Shown: positions 48,453 through 56,197 of the stretch, piece after piece
How positions within the stretch are numbered: the first letter of the stretch is position 1
How the letters are laid out: each line of letters opens with the position of its first letter
Source: JBMYZL01 sp965661765
GTDB taxonomy: Bacteria; Bacteroidota; Bacteroidia; Flavobacteriales_D; Sanyastnellaceae
NCBI GenBank assembly: GCA_965661765.1
Contig: CBFIFE010000004.1
Location: forward strand, 28,012 to 92,011
Direction: 5' to 3'
Length of the DNA: 64,000 nucleotides
Made by a program: the position numbers and the translations under genes
The notes under the pieces: model-generated
Seen by the model: the letters and a program-made list of their open reading frames with translations, nothing else
Database searches by the model: none
What the model was told of the DNA's origin: nothing

Positions 48453-49724
48453 ATGATTGACGTCAATGATCCGCAACTCACGTCTTGGGTGAAAGTGCCC
48501 GAGAATTCTGATTTTCCGATTCAAAATTTGCCCTTTGGAATTTTTAGCACGGCCGATCGCACGAAGCGAGTGGGCGTTGCGATTGGAGACCAAATCGTGG
48601 ATCTCAAAGTGCTCCATGTCCTCGGCTATTTGGAGAATCTGCCTTTTGTGTTAGAGGATTTTGACAGCCCGACCCTGAACCGGATGATGGCGCGTGGCAA
48701 GCAGGCGACCCGAGAGTTGCGGGCCCGTTTGAGCAAGTTGTTGCGCAGCGATCGCCCGGACCTCCGCGACAAGGAGCACCACGCCGGCCAAGCCCTCGTG
48801 GCCCAGGCCGAAGCCGCCATGCACATGCCCGTGGAGGTGGGCGACTACACCGATTTTTACAGCAGTGAAGACCACGCGCGCAACGTGGGGAAAATGTTTC
48901 GTGATCCAGACAACGCTTTGCTGCCCAACTGGAAGCACATGCCCGTGGGGTATCACGGGCGTGCCTCTTCGATCGTGGTCAGTGGCACCCCCATCAAACG
49001 GCCGCAAGGCCAGTTGAAGCCGGCGGATGACGCCCCACCGGTGTTTGGCGCGAGCCGATTGCTGGATTTTGAACTCGAGATGGCCTTCATCACCTATCCG
49101 GGCAAACCCATGGGCGAGTCGATTTCCACGGCCGAAGCGGAGGATTACATTTTCGGGCTGGTGCTTTTCAATGACTGGTCCGCGCGCGACATCCAGAAAT
49201 GGGAATACGTGCCGCTCGGCCCCTTCCTCGGCAAGAACTTCGGCTCGAGTGTCAGTCCGTGGGTCGTCACGCTTGACGCCTTGGAGCCCTATCGGGTGGC
49301 TGGGCCGGTGCAGGATCCGGCGGTGTTGCCGTATTTGGCCTACGAAGGCGACAGCCATTACGACGTTCAGCTCGCTGTGGACATCATTCCGCCAGCAGGC
49401 CAGGCCCAGCGCGTGTGCGATTCGAACCTGCGGCACATGTATTGGAACATGCGGCAGCAGCTGGCACACCAAACCGTCGGCGGATGCAACCTCCGCGGTG
49501 GCGACATGCTGGCCAGTGGCACCATCAGTGGTCCCGAGCCGGGGTCCTTCGGATCGATGCTCGAGATCAGTTGGCGCGGCACGAAACCCGTGGCGATGCC
49601 CGATGGCACCGAGCGCAAATTCATTCTCGATGGCGACACCGTCCGCATGACCGGCCATGCCCAGCGCCCGGGTGCCGCCCGCATCGGCTTCGGCGAGGTC
49701 AGCAGCCGCATCGACCCCGCATAA
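48453..49724 (+). CDS. fahA: fumarylacetoacetase
   Basis: 423 aa. Last enzyme of tyrosine/phenylalanine degradation, splitting fumarylacetoacetate to fumarate and acetoacetate. 'VEVGDYTDFYSSEDHARNVG', 'HMPVGYHGRASSIVVSG', 'FGASRLLDFELEMAFITYPG', 'YIFGLVLFNDWSARDIQKWE', 'PLGPFLGKNFGSSVSPWVV' and 'CNLRGGDMLASGTISGPE' are the expected metal and substrate segments. Full length with no frameshift. Other homogentisate-pathway genes are not in the window. Followed at once by repeat locus 5. Confidence 0.95.
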   Translation: MIDVNDPQLTSWVKVPENSDFPIQNLPFGIFSTADRTKRVGVAIGDQIVDLKVLHVLGYLENLPFVLEDFDSPTLNRMMARGKQATRELRARLSKLLRSDRPDLRDKEHHAGQALVAQAEAAMHMPVEVGDYTDFYSSEDHARNVGKMFRDPDNALLPNWKHMPVGYHGRASSIVVSGTPIKRPQGQLKPADDAPPVFGASRLLDFELEMAFITYPGKPMGESISTAEAEDYIFGLVLFNDWSARDIQKWEYVPLGPFLGKNFGSSVSPWVVTLDALEPYRVAGPVQDPAVLPYLAYEGDSHYDVQLAVDIIPPAGQAQRVCDSNLRHMYWNMRQQLAHQTVGGCNLRGGDMLASGTISGPEPGSFGSMLEISWRGTKPVAMPDGTERKFILDGDTVRMTGHAQRPGAARIGFGEVSSRIDPA

Positions 49725-49725
49725 C

Positions 49726-49786
49726 CCTCGTTCCCCTAGTCTCCCTAGTCTCCCTGGTCCCCCTAGTCCCCCTAGTCCCCCTGGTT
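49726..49786. repeat. 9-bp repeat array CCCTAGTCT/CCCTAGTCC (locus 5)
   Basis: About seven units filling the whole spacer between the fahA stop and the next gene. If read in the frame of that gene it would encode Pro/Ser/Leu triplets without any start codon. Confidence 0.9.
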
Positions 49787-49788
49787 CA

Positions 49789-51225
49789 TTGGTTTCCATC
49801 ATCATCCCCCTTTACCGATCTTCTCGTCACCTCCCCGGTTTGGTGGCGCGCCTCGCGGCTTCCCTCCCGTCGAACGGTGGGGAAGTGGAAGTCGTTTTTG
49901 TGGACGACGCCTCGGGAGACGGGACGGCCGAGCTCGCAGGACAGCTCGCCAAACGCGAATTGCCTTGCGAAACTTCGGTGCTCGTCCTGCCCGAGAATCG
50001 GGGCGTTTTCTTTGCGCGCGAAGCCGGGTTGAAAGCGGCGAAGCAGGCCTTCGTGACCTTTGTGGACGCCGACGATCATTGGGAAGCGGGCTACTTTGAA
50101 GTCCTGCTCGAGCGGTTGAGGCAGACGAGGGCCGATGTGGTCTTGCAGCCCATCCGCTCGCGGGTGCCAGGATGGCGGACGTTTCATGTTGTCGGTGGGG
50201 ATTGGTCCGGCAGGGATGGGGCCATCCTGAGTCGGGAGGAGATGATGTGGGGACTCGCGAAGAAACATCTGGGATTCAGCGGGTTGTGGGGGAGGTCGAT
50301 GCGTCGGGGGCTGGCGTTGGCGGTTTGGCAAGCAGAAAGCGCTTACACGTCTTACGTCGACAACGACAACAACCTGCTGTGGCGCCTGTACCACCTGGCG
50401 AATCATGGCATTGAGTTGCTGGCGGGGCCGGCTTACGTGTGGGACCAACACATTGGAAGCACGCGCTACAACCCCGCTTATCGGCAGGGCATTTTCCAAG
50501 ACAAGTTGTTGTCTTTCTGCGCTTTGCATGAGTGGTTGCGTCCGGAAGTCGGCAAGTCGCTCTGGGCCGCGATTGAGGCGCGTTGGGGCATTGAGTTCAA
50601 GTCAAATTTGTTCGATTCGAATGGTTGGGGCCAAACCCTGACCGACCCCCAAGCCTGGTCCACTTTCCAATCCGAACTGCTGCGCGATTATCCCACGGCC
50701 GGGCGCAAAGTCCTCGCCGCCGCGCGGAACACACTCCTCGCACGCGCCGCTCGCCCGCTTCGTCGGCTGCGCCATTTGCACGTGATTTGCACGTCATGGC
50801 CACCGGGCTGCAAGGGGCCTTTGGCGAGTGAGGACGTGACTTGGTGGCTCGTGTTGCCCGACGACGCGCCTCAACCCGACGATTTGCCGGCCACAGTGCG
50901 CCTGTTGCAAGCGGGCCCGGTGGAGTCGAAGTCGCAGGAGCGCATGGCCGACATCGCCCTCGAGCACATTGGGGAGGGTCATGTGATGGTGTGGCACCCG
51001 GAATTGGCTGGGCATCCCGAAGATGTTTTGGCCATTTTCTCAGGCCAAACCTGCGACGCCGCCACCCTCGAGCTCCCTTCCTCCGGTCAACAGCTCCATG
51101 CCTTTGACCGGTTCCTCATCGGCGCTGACCGGTGGGGATGGGCGGCACAGGCCGGCGAGGACCTCCAGGCGATCCTGCTTCAACGAAGCCGCCACCGCCG
51201 CCACGTCCGGCAATCCTCCTCCTAG
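49789..51225 (+). CDS. family 2 glycosyltransferase
   Basis: 478 aa if started at TTG 49789, the only plausible initiator after the repeat array; an ATG at 49657 lies inside fahA. Begins directly with the GT2 strand 'VSIIIPLYRSSRHLPGLVAR', then 'EVEVVFVDDASGDGTAELA', 'FFAREAGLKAAKQAFVTFVD' and 'DADDHWEAGYFEVLLERL', and 'YTSYVDNDNNLLWRLYHLAN' as acceptor region. The C-terminal ~150 residues, from 'HLHVICTSWPPGCKG', are not recognised. Surface glycan synthesis likely; sugar unknown. The 3' end shares CTAG with the convergent cysN stop. Confidence 0.85.
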   Translation: MVSIIIPLYRSSRHLPGLVARLAASLPSNGGEVEVVFVDDASGDGTAELAGQLAKRELPCETSVLVLPENRGVFFAREAGLKAAKQAFVTFVDADDHWEAGYFEVLLERLRQTRADVVLQPIRSRVPGWRTFHVVGGDWSGRDGAILSREEMMWGLAKKHLGFSGLWGRSMRRGLALAVWQAESAYTSYVDNDNNLLWRLYHLANHGIELLAGPAYVWDQHIGSTRYNPAYRQGIFQDKLLSFCALHEWLRPEVGKSLWAAIEARWGIEFKSNLFDSNGWGQTLTDPQAWSTFQSELLRDYPTAGRKVLAAARNTLLARAARPLRRLRHLHVICTSWPPGCKGPLASEDVTWWLVLPDDAPQPDDLPATVRLLQAGPVESKSQERMADIALEHIGEGHVMVWHPELAGHPEDVLAIFSGQTCDAATLELPSSGQQLHAFDRFLIGADRWGWAAQAGEDLQAILLQRSRHRRHVRQSSS

Positions 51226-52481
51226 CCGATGAAGCCCGCGCCCACCGTCAAGTTTGTGCCGGGATCGACCAACACGAAGGAACCCGTTGTGCGGTTGCGC
51301 CGGTAATCGTCCACGAGCAGCGGCGCGGCAACCCGCAACTTGACCCGAGCGATGTCGTTGACCCCGATGTGGAGGTCGTCCTCGTTTCGGTGCAGGGTGT
51401 TGATGTCGATTTTGTACATCACCTCCCGAATCATGGCCTTCACCTCGCGCGTGGTGTGCCGGACGATGTAGCGAACCGCCGGGTTGAGCGGCTCCTCGTT
51501 CACCCAACAAATCCGAGCGTCGAGTTCTTGCACACTCTCCGGTTGGTTGTGCTCCCGCACCAGCATGTCCCCACGCGACAAATCGATGTCGTCTGTCAAG
51601 GTCATCGTCACCGATTGCGGCGGAAAGGCCATTTCGACGGCACGCGCACCCACAAACAGCTCTTTGATGGTCGACTTCAATCCGGAAGGCAAGGCAATCA
51701 CTTCATCGCCCACCTTGAACACCCCTGAGGCGATGCGCCCCGCGTACCCGCGGAAATCCCGCTGACCATCCAGTTGCGGCCGAATCACGTATTGCACGGG
51801 CATCCGGCAATCCTGCAAATTCCGGTCACCGCTCACGTGCACTTCCTCGAGGTGTTCGAGCAACGTCCCGCCCTTGTGCCAAGGGGTCCGTTCCGACAAC
51901 GCCACGACATTGTCCCCGAGCAACGCGCTGATGGGGATGAATTTGATGTCCGGCACATCGAGACGCGCGGCAAAGCTGCGGTAGGCATCCACGATTTCGC
52001 GGAATCGCTCTTCGCTGAAGTCCACCAAATCCATCTTGTTCACGCACACCACCAGGTGCTTGATGCCCAGCAGCGATGCAATGAAGCTGTGCCGGTGCGT
52101 TTGCTCCACCAGCCCGTGCCGCGCATCGATCAAGATCACCGCCAAATCCGCCGTCGACGCCCCCGTCACCATGTTCCGGGTGTACTGAATGTGGCCGGGC
52201 GTGTCGGCGATGATGAATTTGCGCCGTGGCGTGGCGAAATACCGGTAGGCCACATCGATTGTGATGCCCTGTTCCCGCTCGGCCCGCAACCCATCGGTCA
52301 GCAAACTCAAGTCCGCCGTTTCGAGGCCCTTTTTGCGGGAGGACGATTCGACGGCCTCCATTTGGTCTTCAAAAATCGACTTGCTATCGAACAGCAACCG
52401 CCCAATCAGCGTGCTTTTCCCATCATCTACGCTGCCTGCCGTCGTGAACCGCAGCAGGGTGTTTTCTTTCGTCAAACTCAT
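51222..52481 (-). CDS. cysN: sulfate adenylyltransferase subunit 1
   Basis: 419 aa GTPase subunit of ATP sulfurylase. G-domain motifs: 'TTAGSVDDGKSTLIGRLLFD', 'GLRAEREQGITIDVAYRYFA', 'FIIADTPGHIQYTRNMVTGA', 'VVCVNKMDLVDFSEERF' and 'IPISALLGDNVV', then the elongation-factor-like beta domains. Stand-alone, not fused to CysC. ATG overlaps the cysD stop by 1 nt. With CysD makes adenylyl sulfate (APS) from sulfate and ATP. Confidence 0.95.
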   Translation of the reverse strand: MSLTKENTLLRFTTAGSVDDGKSTLIGRLLFDSKSIFEDQMEAVESSSRKKGLETADLSLLTDGLRAEREQGITIDVAYRYFATPRRKFIIADTPGHIQYTRNMVTGASTADLAVILIDARHGLVEQTHRHSFIASLLGIKHLVVCVNKMDLVDFSEERFREIVDAYRSFAARLDVPDIKFIPISALLGDNVVALSERTPWHKGGTLLEHLEEVHVSGDRNLQDCRMPVQYVIRPQLDGQRDFRGYAGRIASGVFKVGDEVIALPSGLKSTIKELFVGARAVEMAFPPQSVTMTLTDDIDLSRGDMLVREHNQPESVQELDARICWVNEEPLNPAVRYIVRHTTREVKAMIREVMYKIDINTLHRNEDDLHIGVNDIARVKLRVAAPLLVDDYRRNRTTGSFVLVDPGTNLTVGAGFIG

Positions 52482-53386
52482 CAGAAATATCCTTCTTTTT
52501 TGCGGTCCTCCATCGATGTTTCACTTCGCTTGTCATCCACCCGTCCGCCGCGCTCGGTCACCCGTGTCGCTGCCACCTCCGCTGCAATTTTCTCGTTCGT
52601 GTCGGCCTCGCTGCGGATGGCCCCAGTAATCGTCAAATCCCCGAGCGTCCGGAACCTCACCTGCATCATTTCGGGCGTCTCGCCCTCGCGCAGATTCAAG
52701 TATTCGCTGTGCGCCAAAATCACCCCATCCCGCACAATGCAAGGCCGCTCGTGCGCATAGTACAGCGAGGGCAGGTCAATCGACTCGCGGGTGATGTAAT
52801 TCCAAATGTCCAGTTCCGTCCAGTTGTTCAGCGGAAACACGCGGAAATGTTCCCCCGGCATGTGCTTCCCATTGAAGAGGTTCCACAGCTCGGGTCGTTG
52901 GTTCTTGGGGTCCCACTGGCCAAAATCGTCTCTGTGCGAGAAAAACCGTTCCTTCGCCCTCGCTTTTTCCTCATCCCGCCGCGCCCCACCGATGCAGGCG
53001 TCGTACCGGCCGGCTTCGATCGTTTCGAGAAGGGTCGTGGTTTGCAGCCGGTTGCGCGACGCGTGCGCCCCGGTCTCCTCCCGCACCCGACCGGCATCGA
53101 TTGTGGCCTGAACGCTCCCCACCACCAACTCCGCGCCCAGGCGCTCTGCCAGTCCGTCTCGAAACGACAGCGTTTCCGGGAAGTTGTGTCCCGTGTCAAT
53201 GTGCACCAGCGGCATCGGAATCCTCGCCGGCGCAAAAGCCTTCGCCGCGAGGTGCGTCACCACAATGCTGTCTTTCCCTCCGCTGAACAAAATCGCCGGC
53301 CGCTGAAATTGCGCCGCGACTTCGCGCAGCACGAACATCGATTCCGCTTCCAGTTCGTCGAGGTGGTCCAAGTTGTATTCGTTCAT
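52481..53386 (-). CDS. cysD: sulfate adenylyltransferase subunit 2
   Basis: 301 aa. PP-loop ATPase subunit: 'AILFSGGKDSIVVTHLAAKA', 'PLVHIDTGHNFPETLSFRDG', 'ACIGGARRDEEKARAKERFF', 'RVFPLNNWTELDIWNYITRE' and 'LYYAHERPCIVRDGVILAHS'. First gene of cysD-cysN. A repeat array separates it from DUF2061-cysC upstream on the same strand, so the sulfate-activation genes may form one interrupted operon. No cysH, cysI or cysJ is in the window. Confidence 0.95.
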   Translation of the reverse strand: MNEYNLDHLDELEAESMFVLREVAAQFQRPAILFSGGKDSIVVTHLAAKAFAPARIPMPLVHIDTGHNFPETLSFRDGLAERLGAELVVGSVQATIDAGRVREETGAHASRNRLQTTTLLETIEAGRYDACIGGARRDEEKARAKERFFSHRDDFGQWDPKNQRPELWNLFNGKHMPGEHFRVFPLNNWTELDIWNYITRESIDLPSLYYAHERPCIVRDGVILAHSEYLNLREGETPEMMQVRFRTLGDLTITGAIRSEADTNEKIAAEVAATRVTERGGRVDDKRSETSMEDRKKEGYF

Positions 53387-53472
53387 GTCAAATCTCGTCA
53401 GTCAATCAGTCAATCAATCTTTCTATTCATCCAAATCTCCTCCGCTCCGCCAAAGGTAACCCCGCACCACCG

Positions 53473-53564
53473 CTCGTCACCCTGGTCTCCCTCGTCATCC
53501 TGGTCCCCCTAGTCACCCTAGTCATCCTGGTCATCCTGGTCACCCCTGGTCATCCTCGTTCCTC
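53473..53564. repeat. 9-bp repeat array CCCTGGTCA/CCCTAGTCA (locus 6)
   Basis: About ten units (CCCTGGTCT, TCCTGGTCC, CCCTAGTCA, TCCTGGTCA). Covers the last eight codons and the TGA stop of the DUF2061 gene, so those residues (NEDDQG region) are encoded by repeat sequence. Confidence 0.88.
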
Positions 53565-53767
53565 CCCAATTTCCCCCAACGGAACCAAGCCCGCTCGTGG
53601 AAATAATACAGAATCATTTTCGTGACGACCTCGAAGCCGCCGATCGTCAGGCCGATTTTCGCGTCCCCAGAAATGATCCACCCCAGCGCGATGGTGTCGA
53701 TGGTCCCGACGATTCGCCAGGTCACGGTTTTGGCCAAATGCCGGAGGCGGGCTTGCTTCGCATTCAT
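53540..53767 (-). CDS. DUF2061 small membrane protein
   Basis: 75 aa. 'RHLAKTVTWRIVGTIDTIAL' and 'GGFEVVTKMILYYFHERAWF' define the DUF2061 family, two short membrane helices with a conserved Arg/Thr-rich start and HERxW end. These proteins commonly sit with sulfate-assimilation genes, as here between cysC and cysD; function unknown. The C-terminus runs into repeat locus 6. Confidence 0.85.
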   Translation of the reverse strand: MNAKQARLRHLAKTVTWRIVGTIDTIALGWIISGDAKIGLTIGGFEVVTKMILYYFHERAWFRWGKLGRNEDDQG

Positions 53768-53770
53768 GAT

Positions 53771-54211
53771 TCAAGCCTGCAATTCGTTGAGCAGCGCGTT
53801 CAGGCATTCCGCCACAGAGCGCCCAGTCGTGTCCACATCGATGTAATTCGTCAACGGGGCTTCGTAATCTGTTGCATGCTTGTCCTCTCGACCACGCGCT
53901 TCGGTGGTGTGCACATAAATTTCGAGGACATCGGCCGCCGCTTTCAGCTCCTCGCGGATGTTGCGGTCGGGGGCGACGAGGGAGACCACGACGGTGTGGC
54001 CCTGGTTGTGCAAGTAATGCGCAATGGTCTGGGCCCGGCGGATGTTCGCCTCGCGGCCCGCCCGGGAGTAATCCGCATTGGCGGTCAGCGCGCGCAAGTC
54101 ATCGCCATCGACGTGAAAGGGCTGCTCTCCCTGGGCTTTGAGCCGCTCGATGAGGGCGACTGCCAGGGTTGTTTTGCCGTGGCCGGGCTGGCCAGTGAAC
54201 CAATAAATCAT
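53771..54211 (-). CDS. cysC: adenylylsulfate kinase-like protein (short CysC)
   Basis: 146 aa from ATG at 54211 (TTG two codons earlier). P-loop 'YWFTGQPGHGKTTLAVALIE', substrate motif 'PFHVDGDDLRALTANADYSR', 'REANIRRAQTIAHYLHNQGH' and 'VVVSLVAPDRNIREEL', then 'EIYVHTTEARGREDKHA'. These are APS-kinase features, but it is ~50 residues shorter than typical CysC and the P-loop is GQPGHGKT rather than GLSGAGKS. Phosphorylates APS to PAPS if active. 3 nt before DUF2061 in the sulfate operon. The sulfotransferase at 38570 would need its product. Confidence 0.85.
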   Translation of the reverse strand: MIYWFTGQPGHGKTTLAVALIERLKAQGEQPFHVDGDDLRALTANADYSRAGREANIRRAQTIAHYLHNQGHTVVVSLVAPDRNIREELKAAADVLEIYVHTTEARGREDKHATDYEAPLTNYIDVDTTGRSVAECLNALLNELQA

Positions 54212-54312
54212 TTGCAAAAAGGAAGATTCGTCAATGCGAAAACGCGAAGTTACTTCCTGCGCCTACGCAACGATAGCCCGACAGGTTTCAAATTTCGAGC
54301 CTCGCTGCAGAA

Positions 54313-55584
54313 TCAAGCGCGGCTGAGCGTCTGGGCGCGGTCTGGGCCGATGGACACGGTGCGGATGGGCACACCCACCTCGCTTTCAATCCAAGCGATG
54401 TAGTCGAGCAAAGCCGCAGGGAGATCCTCGGTCCGGGTGATGCCAGCGAGGTTCGAACGCCAGCCCGTGAACGACCGGTAGACCGGTTCGATGGACGCGT
54501 CGGTGAGGTCGTAGGGCAAGTGGTCGAGGATTTCGTCGCCCCGCTTGTAGTGGGTGCACACCTTGATGGTGTCAAAGTCGCCAAGGACGTCGGCCTTCAT
54601 CATCGAGAGTTCGGTGACGCCGTTGACGGTGATGGCGTACTTGAGTTGGATGAGGTCGAGCCAACCGCAGCGGCGGGGCCGGCCAGTGGTCGCCCCAAAC
54701 TCCCCGCCGGCGGCCCGAAGTGCTTCGCCTTCGGCGTTGTCGAGCTCGGTGGGGAAGGGCCCGGACCCCACGCGGGTGCAGTAGGCCTTGAAGATGCCGA
54801 TGACATGGCCGATGCGGCCCGGGGCCACGCCCAAGCCCGTGCAAGCACCCGCGGTGACCGTGTTCGATGAGGTCACGAATGGGTAGGTGCCGAAGTCGAT
54901 GTCCAGCATGGTGCCCTGCGCCCCCTCGGCGAGGACGGCTGTGCCGGCGGCGAGGTGTTCGGCCAGGAAGTGCTCCGCATCGACGGCCGTCAGCGCGGCG
55001 AGCTCCTCAACGGCGGCGAGCCAGGGCCCTTCGGCGGCCTCGAGGTCGAAGGTGAAGCCCTCGAATTGGGCGAGCATCCGCAAGTGCTTGTCGCGCAGGG
55101 CTGCATACCGCTCGGCGAACTTGCCGGAGGTGATGTCGCCCACGCGGAGCCCGTTGCGCCCCGTCTTGTCCATGTACGTGGGGCCGATTCCCTTGAGGGT
55201 GGAGCCGATTTTTGCCTCGCCCTTGGCCTGCTCCGAAGCCGCGTCGAGCAACCGGTGGGTGGGCAGGATCAGGTGGGCACGGCGCGAGATGCGGAGGTTC
55301 GGGCGCGGGTCCACGCCAGCGGCGAGGAGCTTGTCCACCTCGCCCTTGAAAATCAACGGATCGATCACCACGCCATTGCCGACGAGGTTGAGCGTGTCCG
55401 GCCGAAACACCCCGGACGGGATGGTGTGCAGGACATGCTTCTGTCCATCGAAAATCAAGGTGTGGCCAGCATTGGGGCCACCTTGGAACCGCGCAATGAT
55501 CCCGTAGGAGGGCGTCAGGACATCCACAATTTTCCCCTTGCCTTCGTCGCCCCATTGGAGGCCTAACAATACATCAACTTTCAT
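54313..55584 (-). CDS. purA: adenylosuccinate synthetase
   Basis: 423 aa from ATG at 55584 (a start at 55635 lacks support). GTP-dependent first step from IMP to AMP. Motifs: 'DVLLGLQWGDEGKGKIVDVL', 'ARFQGGPNAGHTLIFDGQKH', 'LHTIPSGVFRPDTLNLVGNG', 'GIGPTYMDKTGRNGLRVGD', 'EGAQGTMLDIDFGTYPFVTS', 'GVAPGRIGHVIGIFKAYCTR' and 'TGRPRRCGWLDLIQLKYA'. Normal length. 105 nt downstream of fur, same strand. Confidence 0.96.
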   Translation of the reverse strand: MKVDVLLGLQWGDEGKGKIVDVLTPSYGIIARFQGGPNAGHTLIFDGQKHVLHTIPSGVFRPDTLNLVGNGVVIDPLIFKGEVDKLLAAGVDPRPNLRISRRAHLILPTHRLLDAASEQAKGEAKIGSTLKGIGPTYMDKTGRNGLRVGDITSGKFAERYAALRDKHLRMLAQFEGFTFDLEAAEGPWLAAVEELAALTAVDAEHFLAEHLAAGTAVLAEGAQGTMLDIDFGTYPFVTSSNTVTAGACTGLGVAPGRIGHVIGIFKAYCTRVGSGPFPTELDNAEGEALRAAGGEFGATTGRPRRCGWLDLIQLKYAITVNGVTELSMMKADVLGDFDTIKVCTHYKRGDEILDHLPYDLTDASIEPVYRSFTGWRSNLAGITRTEDLPAALLDYIAWIESEVGVPIRTVSIGPDRAQTLSRA

Positions 55585-55689
55585 GTCGGAGGTGTAAGTG
55601 GCAAATTTGGCCCAAAACCCGGGAACTCCCCCCATCAGGCCCCATCAAAATGTCCATACTGACGGCTGGGTTATCCACGACAGCGGCCC

Positions 55690-56133
55690 CTATTGTGTCG
55701 GCTTCCGCCGCGCATACAAGTTCAGCGAATGGTGCAGCACCTCGATCCCGAAAAGCTCCTCCATCGTGGCCTTGATCTGTTGCACGCGCGGATCACAAAA
55801 CTCAATCACTTCCCCCGTGTCGGCGAGGATGATGTGGTCGTGCTGCTTGATCCGATGGGAACGCTCGTACTGGGCCACCTTGTCGACGAATTGGTGTTTG
55901 CGCACCAAGTTGCAATCCATCAGCAGCTCGATGGTGTTGTACAGCGTCGCCCGCGAGACCCGGTATTTGTGCGCCTTCATGTGGGCATACAACGTGTCGA
56001 TGTCGAAATGGCCATCGAATTGGTACACTTCGCGCAGAATCGCAAAGCGCTCCGGCGTTTTCCGGTGGGCGTTTTGTTCCAAATAGCGCTCGAACAACTC
56101 GTGAACCTGGGCAAGTGTGTCTTCTGTGACCAT
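55690..56133 (-). CDS. Fur-family transcriptional regulator lacking CxxC
   Basis: 147 aa from ATG at 56133. Winged helix: 'VHELFERYLEQNAHRKTPER', 'FAILREVYQFDGHFDIDTLY', 'RVSRATLYNTIELLMDCNLV'; regulatory domain 'QHDHIILADTGEVIEFCDPR' and 'HHSLNLYARRK'. The usual CxxC that binds structural zinc is replaced by ADTG, while the His cluster for the regulatory metal remains. Such Fur proteins are usual beside purA in Bacteroidetes. Metal specificity is open. Divergent from gmd. Confidence 0.92.
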   Translation of the reverse strand: MVTEDTLAQVHELFERYLEQNAHRKTPERFAILREVYQFDGHFDIDTLYAHMKAHKYRVSRATLYNTIELLMDCNLVRKHQFVDKVAQYERSHRIKQHDHIILADTGEVIEFCDPRVQQIKATMEELFGIEVLHHSLNLYARRKPTQ

Positions 56134-56197
56134 GCAAGGACGAAGATACGCACAGGCCGGGGTAACTTTCCGGCAGAACGCCCCGTACCAAATAAGC

